A DNA stretch of 64,000 nucleotides from NCBI RefSeq assembly GCF_020829665.1, contig NZ_JAIVFT010000004.1, forward strand, positions 62,001-126,000, written 5' to 3'. This document shows positions 53,466 to 61,722 of the stretch, piece after piece. How positions within the stretch are numbered: the first letter of the stretch is position 1; each line of letters opens with the position of its first letter. A program made the position numbers and the translations under genes. The stretch is from Nostoc sp. CHAB 5824. Its GTDB lineage: Bacteria > Cyanobacteriota > Cyanobacteriia > Cyanobacteriales > Nostocaceae. Below the pieces are notes generated by a model. The model saw only the letters and a list, made by a program, of their open reading frames with translations, ran no database searches and was not told the DNA's origin.

Positions 53466-55118
53466 ATGACCTGGTTTTCCTTGTCCGTGAAACGGTTGGG
53501 TCGGATTACACAATTCCTATCTTTGTTCTGTCTATGTTTATTTTTAGTTGTTAGTTGCGCTTCTCGTCCTAAGCCTTCTACACCACCATCGGGTTCTGTG
53601 AATAGCCCTACAGGTGATGGTCGTATTACTATAGGTACAACAGCAAAGCCGAGAACCCTTGATCCGGCTGATACTTATGAGTTAGCAGCCTTGGGTTTGG
53701 TGTTTAATATGAGCGATCGCCTCTACACCTACGAACCAGGAAGCACGGAAATTAAGCCCCAACTAGCGACAGCATTACCTAAAGTCAGTCAAGATGGCTT
53801 AACTTATACCATCCCATTACGTCAGGGAGTGATTTTTCACGATGGGACTCCCTTTAATGCCCAAGCAATGGCGTTTACTATCAACCGTTTTATTCAAAAT
53901 AAAGGAAAACCGTCTTTCTTACTAGGTGATATAGTCGATTCGGTCAAAACTCCAAGTGAGTATGAGTTAAGCATTAAGCTGAAAAAGCCTTTTGCCGCGT
54001 TTCCTTCATTGCTGGCGTTTCCTGGGGTGTGTGCAGTTTCGCCAAAAGCTTACGAACTCGGTGCAGGTAAATTCAAGCCGAATATTTTTGTAGGAACTGG
54101 GCCTTACAAGTTAGCGCAGTATGGTACTGATTCAATACGATTTGATGCATTTGATAAGTATTGGGGAGAAAAACCAGTAAATAAGGGTGTTAACCTTCAA
54201 ATTCAAACTAGTCCGGTTAATTTGTTTAATGCTTTTCGTACAGGCGCAGTCGATGTTGCTTATCTGTCGCTACAGCCAGATCAAAATCGTAGCTTGGAAG
54301 AAGGTGGTAAAAAAGGGGATTGGCAAGCGATCGCAGCTCAAGGTAGCGTAGTAAGTTATCTGGTATTAAACCGGAATCAGCAGCCTTTAGATAAATTAGA
54401 GGTAAGACAAGCGATCGCGTCAATAATTGACCGCCCACTTTTAAATCAGCGGGCATTACTTGGTCAAGCAGATCCGCTTTATAGCATGATTCCTACGACA
54501 TTCAATGTTTCCCAGCCATTATTTAAAGATAAATATGGTGATGCTAACTTTGATCAAGCTAAAAAATTGTTAACTACTGCTGGTTTTTCCAAAGAAAATC
54601 CGGCAAAAATACAAGTTTGGTATCCTTCTAGTTCGCCTACTCGTAGTTTGGCAGCACAGACACTCAAATCCCTTGTTGATGCCAAGATGGATGGAATACT
54701 GCAATTTGAAGTCAGTCAAGCAGAAGGGCCTGCCTTTTTTAAAGACATTTCCAAGGGATTATATCCAGCAGCTTTACTTGATTGGTATCCAGATTTTTTA
54801 GACCCAGATAATTACGTCCAGCCGTTTTTATCTTGTGATAAAGGTTCAGTTGCGAAAGGATGCGAAGATGGAGGCAGTCAAACTCAGGGTTCGTTTTACT
54901 ATAGCGAAGCTATTAATAAACTGATTGATCAGCAACGTAAAGAACTAAATCCTGAAGCGCGTCAGAAAATTTTTACAGAAATTCAAACGCAAGTAGCTAC
55001 TGATGTACCTTATGTTCCTTTATGGCAAAGTAAAGACTATGTATTTGCCCAAAAAGGTGTTAACAGCGTACAACTTAACCCTACCCAAATTCTGGTTTAC
55101 CAAAGAATTAAAAAGTAG
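53466..55118 (+). CDS. ABC transporter substrate-binding lipoprotein, family 5 (peptide/nickel type)
   Basis: 550 residues. Lipoprotein signal: FLSLFCLCLFLVVSC with the lipobox Cys near residue 31. SBP family 5 (SBP_bac_5): RTLDPADTYELAALGLVFNM, LPKVSQDGLTYTIPLRQGVI, FHDGTPFNAQAMAFTINRF, GTGPYKLAQY and YPDFLDPDNYVQPFLSCD. It captures oligopeptides or a similar solute for DppBC-type permeases. One permease gene follows; the second is at 58852-59967 on the other strand. Confidence 0.9.
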   Translation: MTWFSLSVKRLGRITQFLSLFCLCLFLVVSCASRPKPSTPPSGSVNSPTGDGRITIGTTAKPRTLDPADTYELAALGLVFNMSDRLYTYEPGSTEIKPQLATALPKVSQDGLTYTIPLRQGVIFHDGTPFNAQAMAFTINRFIQNKGKPSFLLGDIVDSVKTPSEYELSIKLKKPFAAFPSLLAFPGVCAVSPKAYELGAGKFKPNIFVGTGPYKLAQYGTDSIRFDAFDKYWGEKPVNKGVNLQIQTSPVNLFNAFRTGAVDVAYLSLQPDQNRSLEEGGKKGDWQAIAAQGSVVSYLVLNRNQQPLDKLEVRQAIASIIDRPLLNQRALLGQADPLYSMIPTTFNVSQPLFKDKYGDANFDQAKKLLTTAGFSKENPAKIQVWYPSSSPTRSLAAQTLKSLVDAKMDGILQFEVSQAEGPAFFKDISKGLYPAALLDWYPDFLDPDNYVQPFLSCDKGSVAKGCEDGGSQTQGSFYYSEAINKLIDQQRKELNPEARQKIFTEIQTQVATDVPYVPLWQSKDYVFAQKGVNSVQLNPTQILVYQRIKK

Positions 55119-55120
55119 TT

Positions 55121-55148
55121 ATTAGTCATTAGTCATTAGTCATTAGTA
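55121..55148. repeat. Heptanucleotide tandem repeat (ATTAGTC)
   Basis: Three ATTAGTC units and one ATTAGTA unit just after the binding-protein stop. Confidence 0.85.
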
Positions 55149-55261
55149 ATAAATGTTGACCATTGACTTTTGACTTTTAAATAAAATGTTTGATGTTTAA
55201 TATATATCTAGTTAATAGCTAAAATAGTTCCAAAAAGTGCATTTTTAATTTTGAATTAGTT

Positions 55262-56287
55262 ATGTCTCGTTCTAAAGCTTTACAGTATTACATTGTTTCT
55301 CGATTGCTTCTCGCGCCACTTCAGCTATTAACTATCATTACCATTGTATTTCTCTTACTAAGAGCAACACCAGGAGATCCAGCAGATGCAATTCTTGGCG
55401 GACGTGCGCCAGAAGCTGCTAAAGAAGAATTGCGAAAACAACTAGGTTTAAACCTTCCTCTGTGGCTACAGTACCTCAACTATTTGGGAAGCATACTACG
55501 TTTTGATTTGGGAACATCTTTAATGAGTCGAGGACAGAATGTTTGGGACATCATTGGGCAATATTTCCCGGCGACGGTGGAGTTAGCAGTATGTAGTATG
55601 GCGGTTGCACTCATCGTTGGAATTGCGGTTGGGACACTTTCAGCTTCTCGTCCTGGGACATATTTCGATGTCAGTGGGCGCTTGTTTGGGATCATCACCT
55701 ACGCACTCCCCATGTTTTGGGCGGGAATGCTTTTGCAGTTGATTTTCTCAGTCCAACTGGGTTGGTTTCCTAATTCCAACCGCTTTCCACCTAATCTTCC
55801 GGCTCCCACTCCTGTGACTGGATTGTATACAATTGATAGTCTACTCGGTGGAAATTTTACTCAGTTTTTCACATCTTTGCACCATCTTGCTCTACCAAGT
55901 CTCACACTAGGAATTTTGCTCAGTGGGATTTTTGAGCGAATTGTACGAGTAAATTTAAAGCAAACCTTGCAAGCAGATTATGTAGAAGCCGCTAGAGCTA
56001 GAGGTATTGGTGAAAATAAGATTTTAGCTTCTCACGCTTTAAAAAATGCTCTAATCCCAGTGATTACAGTCTTGGGATTAACTTTTGCTTCTCTATTGGG
56101 TGGGGCGATTTTGACAGAGGTAACATTTTCTTGGCCTGGGTTAGCGAATAGACTGTATCAAGCCATTGCCGATCGCGATTATCCCACAGTCCAGGGAGTG
56201 CTGGTATTTTTTGGTGCGATCGTTGTCAGCGCCAGTATTTTGATAGATATTTTAAATGCTTATGTAGATCCCCGAATTCGATATTAA
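55262..56287 (+). CDS. ABC transporter permease, DppB/OppB type
   Basis: 341 residues. LLLAPLQLLTIITIVFLLLR (helix 1), ATPGDPADAILGG, LGLNLPLWLQYLNYLGSILR, FDLGTSL, and the inner-membrane EAA loop YVEAARARGIGENKILASHA, LKNALIPVITVLGL. Together with a DppC-type partner it forms the membrane channel. It lies 143 bp after the binding protein. No ATPase genes are in the window. Confidence 0.92.
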   Translation: MSRSKALQYYIVSRLLLAPLQLLTIITIVFLLLRATPGDPADAILGGRAPEAAKEELRKQLGLNLPLWLQYLNYLGSILRFDLGTSLMSRGQNVWDIIGQYFPATVELAVCSMAVALIVGIAVGTLSASRPGTYFDVSGRLFGIITYALPMFWAGMLLQLIFSVQLGWFPNSNRFPPNLPAPTPVTGLYTIDSLLGGNFTQFFTSLHHLALPSLTLGILLSGIFERIVRVNLKQTLQADYVEAARARGIGENKILASHALKNALIPVITVLGLTFASLLGGAILTEVTFSWPGLANRLYQAIADRDYPTVQGVLVFFGAIVVSASILIDILNAYVDPRIRY

Positions 56288-56318
56288 GTAAAGAATTCTG
56301 ACTCCTTCTCTAATTTTG

Positions 56319-56924
56319 TTAATTTTCTTGAGAAATACCACTGGCTAAAATACCAAGAATTTTATTCACATCTTTGAGATAATATTCGCTTAAATCAATG
56401 GTCAATGTTTGTTCTTCTAGTTTGAGAAATTGCCAAATACTGCCCGTCGTGACTGCTCCGTAAACTCTTTTAATCTCAGTTGCAGCTTGCCGATTAAAAA
56501 TTTGGGCTGCTACCATTTCTGCTGCACACTGACCCAAACCTGCATTAATATTTTCTTTTTTAGCTTCTACAACTGTAATTACTGGTGCTGTCAGAATTAG
56601 AATTTCTGGTGATTTAGTAATAATAAAATCGCAAGTACCGTTTAATCCTTTGCTATTATCGACAGTAAAATCTACTCCAGAGAACAAACCAATTTGTTCT
56701 CGTAATTGTCGGCGTAAATCAACTAAAATTGGAGCAATAATTAACTCAGAACGAGCTTTTTCACTATTACTCCCTAAAGCAATATCCAGGTTATAATTGA
56801 GTGTTTCTACAAGTAAACTGCTCGCTGCTAATTCAGGAGCTTCGGCGAAAATATCACGTTTTTCTAATGTAGTTAAACTAAACTCTTGTTTTGCTTTAGC
56901 TAAACTAAACTCACTGTAAGCCAT
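56319..56924 (-). CDS. Conserved hypothetical, PD-(D/E)XK nuclease-like core
   Basis: 201 residues. The middle shows GTCDFIITKSPEILILTAPV then ITVVEAKKENINAGLGQCAA: an Asp and an E-x-K pair on predicted strands followed by a Gln-bearing helix, the layout of PD-(D/E)XK nucleases. The N-terminus is helical. No methylase or other restriction partner is adjacent. The fold inference is moderate; the function is unknown. Confidence 0.65.
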   Translation of the reverse strand: MAYSEFSLAKAKQEFSLTTLEKRDIFAEAPELAASSLLVETLNYNLDIALGSNSEKARSELIIAPILVDLRRQLREQIGLFSGVDFTVDNSKGLNGTCDFIITKSPEILILTAPVITVVEAKKENINAGLGQCAAEMVAAQIFNRQAATEIKRVYGAVTTGSIWQFLKLEEQTLTIDLSEYYLKDVNKILGILASGISQEN

Positions 56925-56965
56925 AAAACTATTACTCTTTTTCGTTTTTAAATAGAAGACTTAAA

Positions 56966-57511
56966 TTACCTTCCAACATCTAAGTTAAAGTAGAAACTAC
57001 TGTCAACAATTCTGTTGATGCCAACATATTTGATAATGGGTATGCTAACTCTGTGCTGTCCTGGTTCAAGCTTGCAAGTTTGTTGAAAATTACCAATATT
57101 ATGACAAGCAGCATTAATCGGGAAGTTACTAGGAGTGAAAAGACCATTTTTATAATTCTCAACTCCATTTGGAAATAGATAAACTTTTACTTCTACTTGA
57201 TTGACCGGAGCTTTAGATGGTATGCAATAGGTTAGATTTGATAATTTTAGAATATCTCCAGCTTTTAAAGGTATGCGATCGCGATTTTTTACTTGCTGAG
57301 GTTCGTTGCTATTAAACTGCACTGTAAGATTATCAACGCATACTTTAGCCACAGTAACTTTATCACACGTTGTAGAAGTGGCGGTGATAGAGGCTGACTC
57401 TAGAGAAGATTTGTTCCCAAGCCCCATTATGGCAGGCACTCCGGCAGCTACTATGGTGGCGGTGGCAGCGATAAGAGCAAGTGCAAGCTGTTGTCTAAAA
57501 GTTGTTGTCAT
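56966..57511 (-). CDS. Hypothetical exported protein
   Basis: 181 residues from the ATG at 57511 (GGAGG 10 bp upstream). Signal-peptide-like start RQQLALALIAATATIVAAGV. The mature part has four or five Cys (CDKVTVAKVC, YCIPSK, ACHNIGNFQQTC) and strand-rich sequence. No family recognised. It lies between the Dpp-type genes but points the other way. Confidence 0.62.
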   Translation of the reverse strand: MTTTFRQQLALALIAATATIVAAGVPAIMGLGNKSSLESASITATSTTCDKVTVAKVCVDNLTVQFNSNEPQQVKNRDRIPLKAGDILKLSNLTYCIPSKAPVNQVEVKVYLFPNGVENYKNGLFTPSNFPINAACHNIGNFQQTCKLEPGQHRVSIPIIKYVGINRIVDSSFYFNLDVGR

Positions 57512-58249
57512 TTCCAAAATCCTCCTTCTTTAAGACTTTAATGTGTAATTTACCTTAAGCGATTACTGTATCTATCTTCTGAACACAATTAAAAATGTTT
57601 GACTGACTGTCTTTTGACAGCTTTTGAATTTTGACTATGGTCAAAATTCAAAAGTGTTGGTATGGTAGAGTCCGTCCGCTCATTAGATTAGTTTTTATTA
57701 GTAAATAAGATGGGTTTACCCTGAGGTGTAGGTGAGGTGCTGATAGCAATTTGTGATGAAATTTCTGAAGCTGTGAAACTTTCACCACCAGCTGACGCTG
57801 ATTTACTAAATCTCCCTTACCGGACTTTTGAATATTATTTAAACCCACATTCCGCACTTCAAGTTGAATTACAAAGAAGTTACAGTTAATCAAAACGCAA
57901 AAAATTAGGATAATTAAGAAAATAATACTCAACGAATTTAATTTTGAAGTGAAATAATCGAATCTAAAATATTTTCCTCATCAATCCGGTTTATTTCCGC
58001 CTCTGAAGAACCACTTTTGATTACTATAATCATCTGAAACTTCCTGATTAATTGAGTAAAATTTTCTGTAAATAGGCTAACTTTATTGTTGCCTATTGGC
58101 CTAATTACAAAAAGTTAAAAATAAAATTTGTTTACAAAATAAATAGACAAAATGTAGTGCCTGGACAGTATTTTTACTGCTAAACAACTAGATATGAAGT
58201 ATAAAAAAGATTATATAATTTTAATTAGCAATGTTGAAGTTTAAAAAAA
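57512..58249. other. 738-bp region without a clear gene
   Basis: AT-rich. Short frames at 57648-57932 and around 58000 have no recognisable motifs and no ribosome site. Confidence 0.35.
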
Positions 58250-58532
58250 GTGGAAGCAAAGCTAGATGGTGTGTTAATCATCGCCTTAGACGAGTTCGAG
58301 AAAATTGAAGATTTGATTGAAGCGAAAAAAATCCCTATCGACTTTATGGGTTTTCTGCGGGGGTTAGTGCAAATGAGTTCTAAAGTTGGCTTTGCCTTTG
58401 CTGGTTTGCACACCTGACCATGATTTACAGGAAGCGCTGAATACTCTGAAGCGTCATCATGTCGTTGAAGAAACTCAGGGAAGCTGGCGGATTATGGTAG
58501 AACTTTTTCGCCGTTGGGTTTTGCAGCAGTAG
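58250..58532 (+). pseudogene. AAA/STAND-type ATPase, C-terminal remnant
   Basis: Reads LDGVLIIALDEFEKIEDLIE (Walker B-like LIIALDEFE), AKKIPIDFMGFLRGLVQMSS, KVGFAFAGLHT, then TGA and a frame change; the other frame then gives DHDLQEALNTLKRHHVVEET and WRIMVELFRRWVLQQ before TAG. The parts look like pieces of one ATPase with a large deletion between them. The Walker A part is absent from the window. Confidence 0.55.
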
Positions 58533-58608
58533 ATTTTTGCAGTACCGGGCGAATAGAAGGCGAATAGAATTCGCGGCTACACAGGCAAAGTCCGCCTTCG
58601 CGGACTAA

Positions 58609-58839
58609 TTTCGGCGATCGCATTTGTTATTTCGGCGATCGCATTTGTTATTTCGGGGTTCGCATTTGTTATTTCGGCGATCGCATTTGCTATTTCGGCG
58701 TTCGCATTTGTTACTTTGGCGTTCGCATTTGTTACTTCGGCGATCGCATTTGTTATTTCGGCGATCGCATTTGCTATTTCGGCGTTCGCATTTGTTATTT
58801 CAGCGTTTGCATTTATTACTTCGGCGACACCATTTACTA
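58609..58839. repeat. 21-bp tandem repeat, 11 copies, carrying HIP1
   Basis: Consensus TTTCGGCGATCGCATTTGTTA. Copies start at 58609 and every 21 bp after. Five keep the exact GCGATCGC octamer, the others read GCGTTCGC or similar. A dispersed-repeat unit (AATTCGCGGCTACACAGGC, with CCGCC..CGCGGA) precedes it, and the dppC-type stop lies 12 bp beyond. Confidence 0.92.
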
Positions 58840-58851
58840 TTTATTGAAGGC

Positions 58852-59967
58852 TTATCTTCTTAAACTGCGCGGGTCAAGTGCATCTCTCAGCCCATCACCG
58901 AGTAAGTTGAATACCAGCACTGTGAGAATAATCAGCACAGCCGGCGGCCAAATTAGCCAAGGTTGCAACACCAAAATTGAAGCATTACTAGCCAGAGAAA
59001 GCATATTTCCCCAAGAAGGGTCTGGTTGTTGAATACCCAAGCCGATAAGACTCAATATCGCCTCTGCGCCAATAAAGCTCGGAATTGCAAGGGTAGCAGA
59101 GATAACTACATAACTAGCCGTTTGCGGTAAAACGTGACGGATAATTATATAAATTGGGTTCCCGCCCATCGCACGCGCTGCTTGGACAAATTCTCGCTCT
59201 TTAATTGATAGTACCTGTCCCCGAATCACCCGTGCTAAACCAGCCCAGCTAATCACCGAAGTAATCACCACAATCAGCAAAAAGCGCTGAGTACTGCTTA
59301 AACCAGCTGGTAAGACTGCGCCCAAAGTCACCAAAAGATAAATGCTAGGGAAAGTCATTAGCACTTCTGCCAAGCGCATAATGAGGCTATCAGTCACACC
59401 GCCGAAATAGCCGGAAATTCCCCCGATGAGCAAACCGAGGGGATAGGTAATGATAATGCCAAAAATCCCGATAAACATACTGATGCGACCACCATGCAGC
59501 AGGCGGCTAAATTGGTCGCGGCCTTGGTCATCAGTGCCCAATATGTTGACTTTTGCACCATTTGTTGTACCAAATAAATGCCAATTTAAGGGAATACCAG
59601 GAAAGATTGTGACTTCATCCCAATTCGGGGGTAATGGCAAACTCATCTGCAACAATCGGTATTCTGGCCCGGAGACAAATAGACGCAGGGGTGAAGGCTT
59701 TTTGAAGTCTACAATGAGTTTGCGATCGCCTGTTTCTAAATTCGTGTCTCCCTGAGTCGTAGGATAAACATGGGGGCCGATAAACTGCCCTGACTGAGAA
59801 ACCCAGTGTACCTGAGTTGGTGGCAGCAGTGAACCATTAGGCTGTGAGGCGTAGGGGTCATAAGGAGCAACGAAATCAGCTGCAATTACTGCTATGTAGA
59901 AAACTAACAACAAAATTGCCCCAAATCGTGCCAAAGGATTTTTCTTAAGTCGTCGCCACCAATCCAT
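58852..59967 (-). CDS. ABC transporter permease, DppC/OppC type
   Basis: 371 residues. N-terminal RLKKNPLARFGAILLLVFYI, FVAPYDPYASQPNGSLLPPT, HLFGTDDQG-type motif here as NILGTDDQGRDQFSRLLHGG, and EAA loop EFVQAARAMGGNPIYIIIRH. It has an insert of about 90 residues after the first helix (GPHVYPTTQGDTNLETGDRK). It should pair with the DppB-type permease at 55262-56287 although it lies on the other strand. Confidence 0.92.
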   Translation of the reverse strand: MDWWRRLKKNPLARFGAILLLVFYIAVIAADFVAPYDPYASQPNGSLLPPTQVHWVSQSGQFIGPHVYPTTQGDTNLETGDRKLIVDFKKPSPLRLFVSGPEYRLLQMSLPLPPNWDEVTIFPGIPLNWHLFGTTNGAKVNILGTDDQGRDQFSRLLHGGRISMFIGIFGIIITYPLGLLIGGISGYFGGVTDSLIMRLAEVLMTFPSIYLLVTLGAVLPAGLSSTQRFLLIVVITSVISWAGLARVIRGQVLSIKEREFVQAARAMGGNPIYIIIRHVLPQTASYVVISATLAIPSFIGAEAILSLIGLGIQQPDPSWGNMLSLASNASILVLQPWLIWPPAVLIILTVLVFNLLGDGLRDALDPRSLRR

Positions 59968-60060
59968 AATAGTTAGGAGTTATAAATTATGACTTATGAG
60001 TTATTAAACTTTTATCTTAATTCATAACTCATGATTAATAATCCTTAACTCCAAACTCCC

Positions 60061-60150
60061 GTACAGACGCGATTAATCAATCGTGTCTCTCCTAATTCCC
60101 AACTCCTCTACAGACGCGGTTAATCGCGTCTCTGCTAACTCCCAACTCCT
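60061..60150. repeat. Two tandem hairpin units
   Basis: AGACGCGATTAATCAATCGT with GTCT, then AGACGCGGTTAATCGCGTCT, each followed by a CTAA(T/C)TCCCAACTCCT tail. Non-coding spacer near the end of the HD gene. Confidence 0.6.
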
Positions 60151-61016
60151 AACTTCTCTAAATACCGCTGCTGTTCTTGCTGTTGTTTCTCGTGTTCTAT
60201 AACAAACACATTTGAGTAGAGATTAGCGAGAATTTGTTTTCCCTGCTGTGTCAGTGATAGATAATGCAGCCCCTCTTGGATATAAGGATAGACACCATTC
60301 CAGTAAAACTTAGCGTAGTTATTACGTAAATCAGCAGGGGTTTTATAGCCCAAAACTTTATTTACACCAGTTTCTTCAAACTCGTAAAATAAAGAAGTAA
60401 TTTTCTTCAGGTAACGCGGGTCACTTAGTTGACCAATCAAATCAGCAGCACGTACTAATCCTGCAAAGCACTGTGTATCTTGATGATCTTCTGCCGCAGG
60501 CACGGGAAATCGAGTCAATTCAATATTGCTCTTAATTGCCTCAGCATCTATTAACTTGTGACCTCCAAAACGCTCATCAATAAAAAGCTTGGCTCTATCA
60601 ACATGATACGGAGTGAGACTGGCATCAGAAGCGCCAGGAGCTACAGAAATCATTTTGCCATTTTTACCTGTGGCATATAAGCCTGCTGCTTCTCGGTCTT
60701 GTCGGCAAACTCCCTTAACGTAGCCAATATCATGACACACTAAGGAAATGATACAATGCAACCAGTCTTCACTGGAAACACCGCCTTCTCTGATATGTTT
60801 GCCACGTAAGATTTCTTGCCCTACTAAGGCGACGAGGACAGTGTGTTCAACATTGTGATAGAGGGCATCGCTATTGGCAATGTTTTCCAAAGCCATGTTA
60901 CCAGCCCAAGCAATAATGTCTTGATAATCATTTTTGAAGCAGCCATAGGTGCGACGGTAGCCTTCTCTAATTTCATTTACAAAGGCATCAATTAAAATTT
61001 CAGTGGCATTGAACAT
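60135..61016 (-). CDS. HD-domain phosphohydrolase-like protein
   Basis: 293 residues. HD motif pieces: ALYHNVEHTVLVALVGQEIL (H54, H58), CIISLVCHDIGYVKG (H95, D96) and a later Asp in LVRAADLIGQLSD. The spacing fits HD/PDEase-type metal phosphohydrolases that cleave (cyclic) nucleotides. No other domain is visible. The C-terminus is Gln/Glu-rich (EHEKQQQEQQRYLEKL). Confidence 0.8.
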   Translation of the reverse strand: MFNATEILIDAFVNEIREGYRRTYGCFKNDYQDIIAWAGNMALENIANSDALYHNVEHTVLVALVGQEILRGKHIREGGVSSEDWLHCIISLVCHDIGYVKGVCRQDREAAGLYATGKNGKMISVAPGASDASLTPYHVDRAKLFIDERFGGHKLIDAEAIKSNIELTRFPVPAAEDHQDTQCFAGLVRAADLIGQLSDPRYLKKITSLFYEFEETGVNKVLGYKTPADLRNNYAKFYWNGVYPYIQEGLHYLSLTQQGKQILANLYSNVFVIEHEKQQQEQQRYLEKLGVGS

Positions 61017-61049
61017 ATCTGGTTACTCTGGTAAATACCAATTATTTAT

Positions 61050-61174
61050 TGGACTTCTTGCAGAAGTGGGGATGCATGGTAAGGGGTAAAGAGGAAAAAC
61101 GGCTCAAAAAAAACCTTTCCCTTTAACCTTTTCCCTTTCCCCCCTCTTGCAAAAATAGTTTTGCAAGAGGTCTA
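61050..61174 (-). repeat. MITE-like dispersed element, copy 2 (inverted)
   Basis: 125 bp. Left end TGGACTTCTTGCAGAAG, right end CAAAAATAGTTTTGCAAG then AGGTCTA, the reverse complement of copies 1 and 3. The inner part is a run of CCTTTCCC/GGGTAAAG words. It begins 33 bp upstream of the HD gene start. Confidence 0.75.
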
Positions 61175-61722
61175 TTGATTTGATTGACTGATTTCAAAAT
61201 TCCAAAATCAGGGCTACCCTTGCTGGAATTTAAGGCAATGGAATTTGCTCCTTTGTAACTCACGTGTAGCTGTGGACGCTAGCTTGACCTATACTTAAAT
61301 TGCATAGTAGAGAATGGTTTATTGATAATACAAAGGCTTCAGAGGAATTATCGATGCCGTACATAACATCTTATTTAGCATAATTTTATACATAAAAATT
61401 GGAACTTGAAATTAGATAAATCTAGATTAGCTTCACTAGTTTTTCATATCTAACCATTAGTTGACGGTGATCTAAATACATATGGTGTGTGACCTTGAGT
61501 TGCTAGATGAGAGCAAATAATTATTTGTATTATAATTTACATCAATTTTTTAAGCATTTTAGCTTAGTAATTACTCTTATGATGATGTTGCATTATATAC
61601 ATTTGTATATAAAAGACATTTACTATGAAATGCGTCATAGTTGATAGGAAGTAAATAAATTTCAAGTTTTCTTAAGAAAATACCAAAATTGGTATGCATA
61701 GACAGAAAGTGGAGGTCGGGCT
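61175..61722. other. 548-bp intergenic region
   Basis: AT-rich, no gene seen. Should contain the promoter for the rightward RND efflux operon. Confidence 0.4.

Noticed and set aside
58609..58839. CRISPR-like regular repeats
   Set aside because: Units are directly adjacent with no spacers, and no cas genes lie in the window.
58624..58863. Open frame of 79 codons rich in Arg, Ser, His and Leu
   Set aside because: It is only a translation of the 21-bp tandem repeat; all frames stay open because the unit is a multiple of three.
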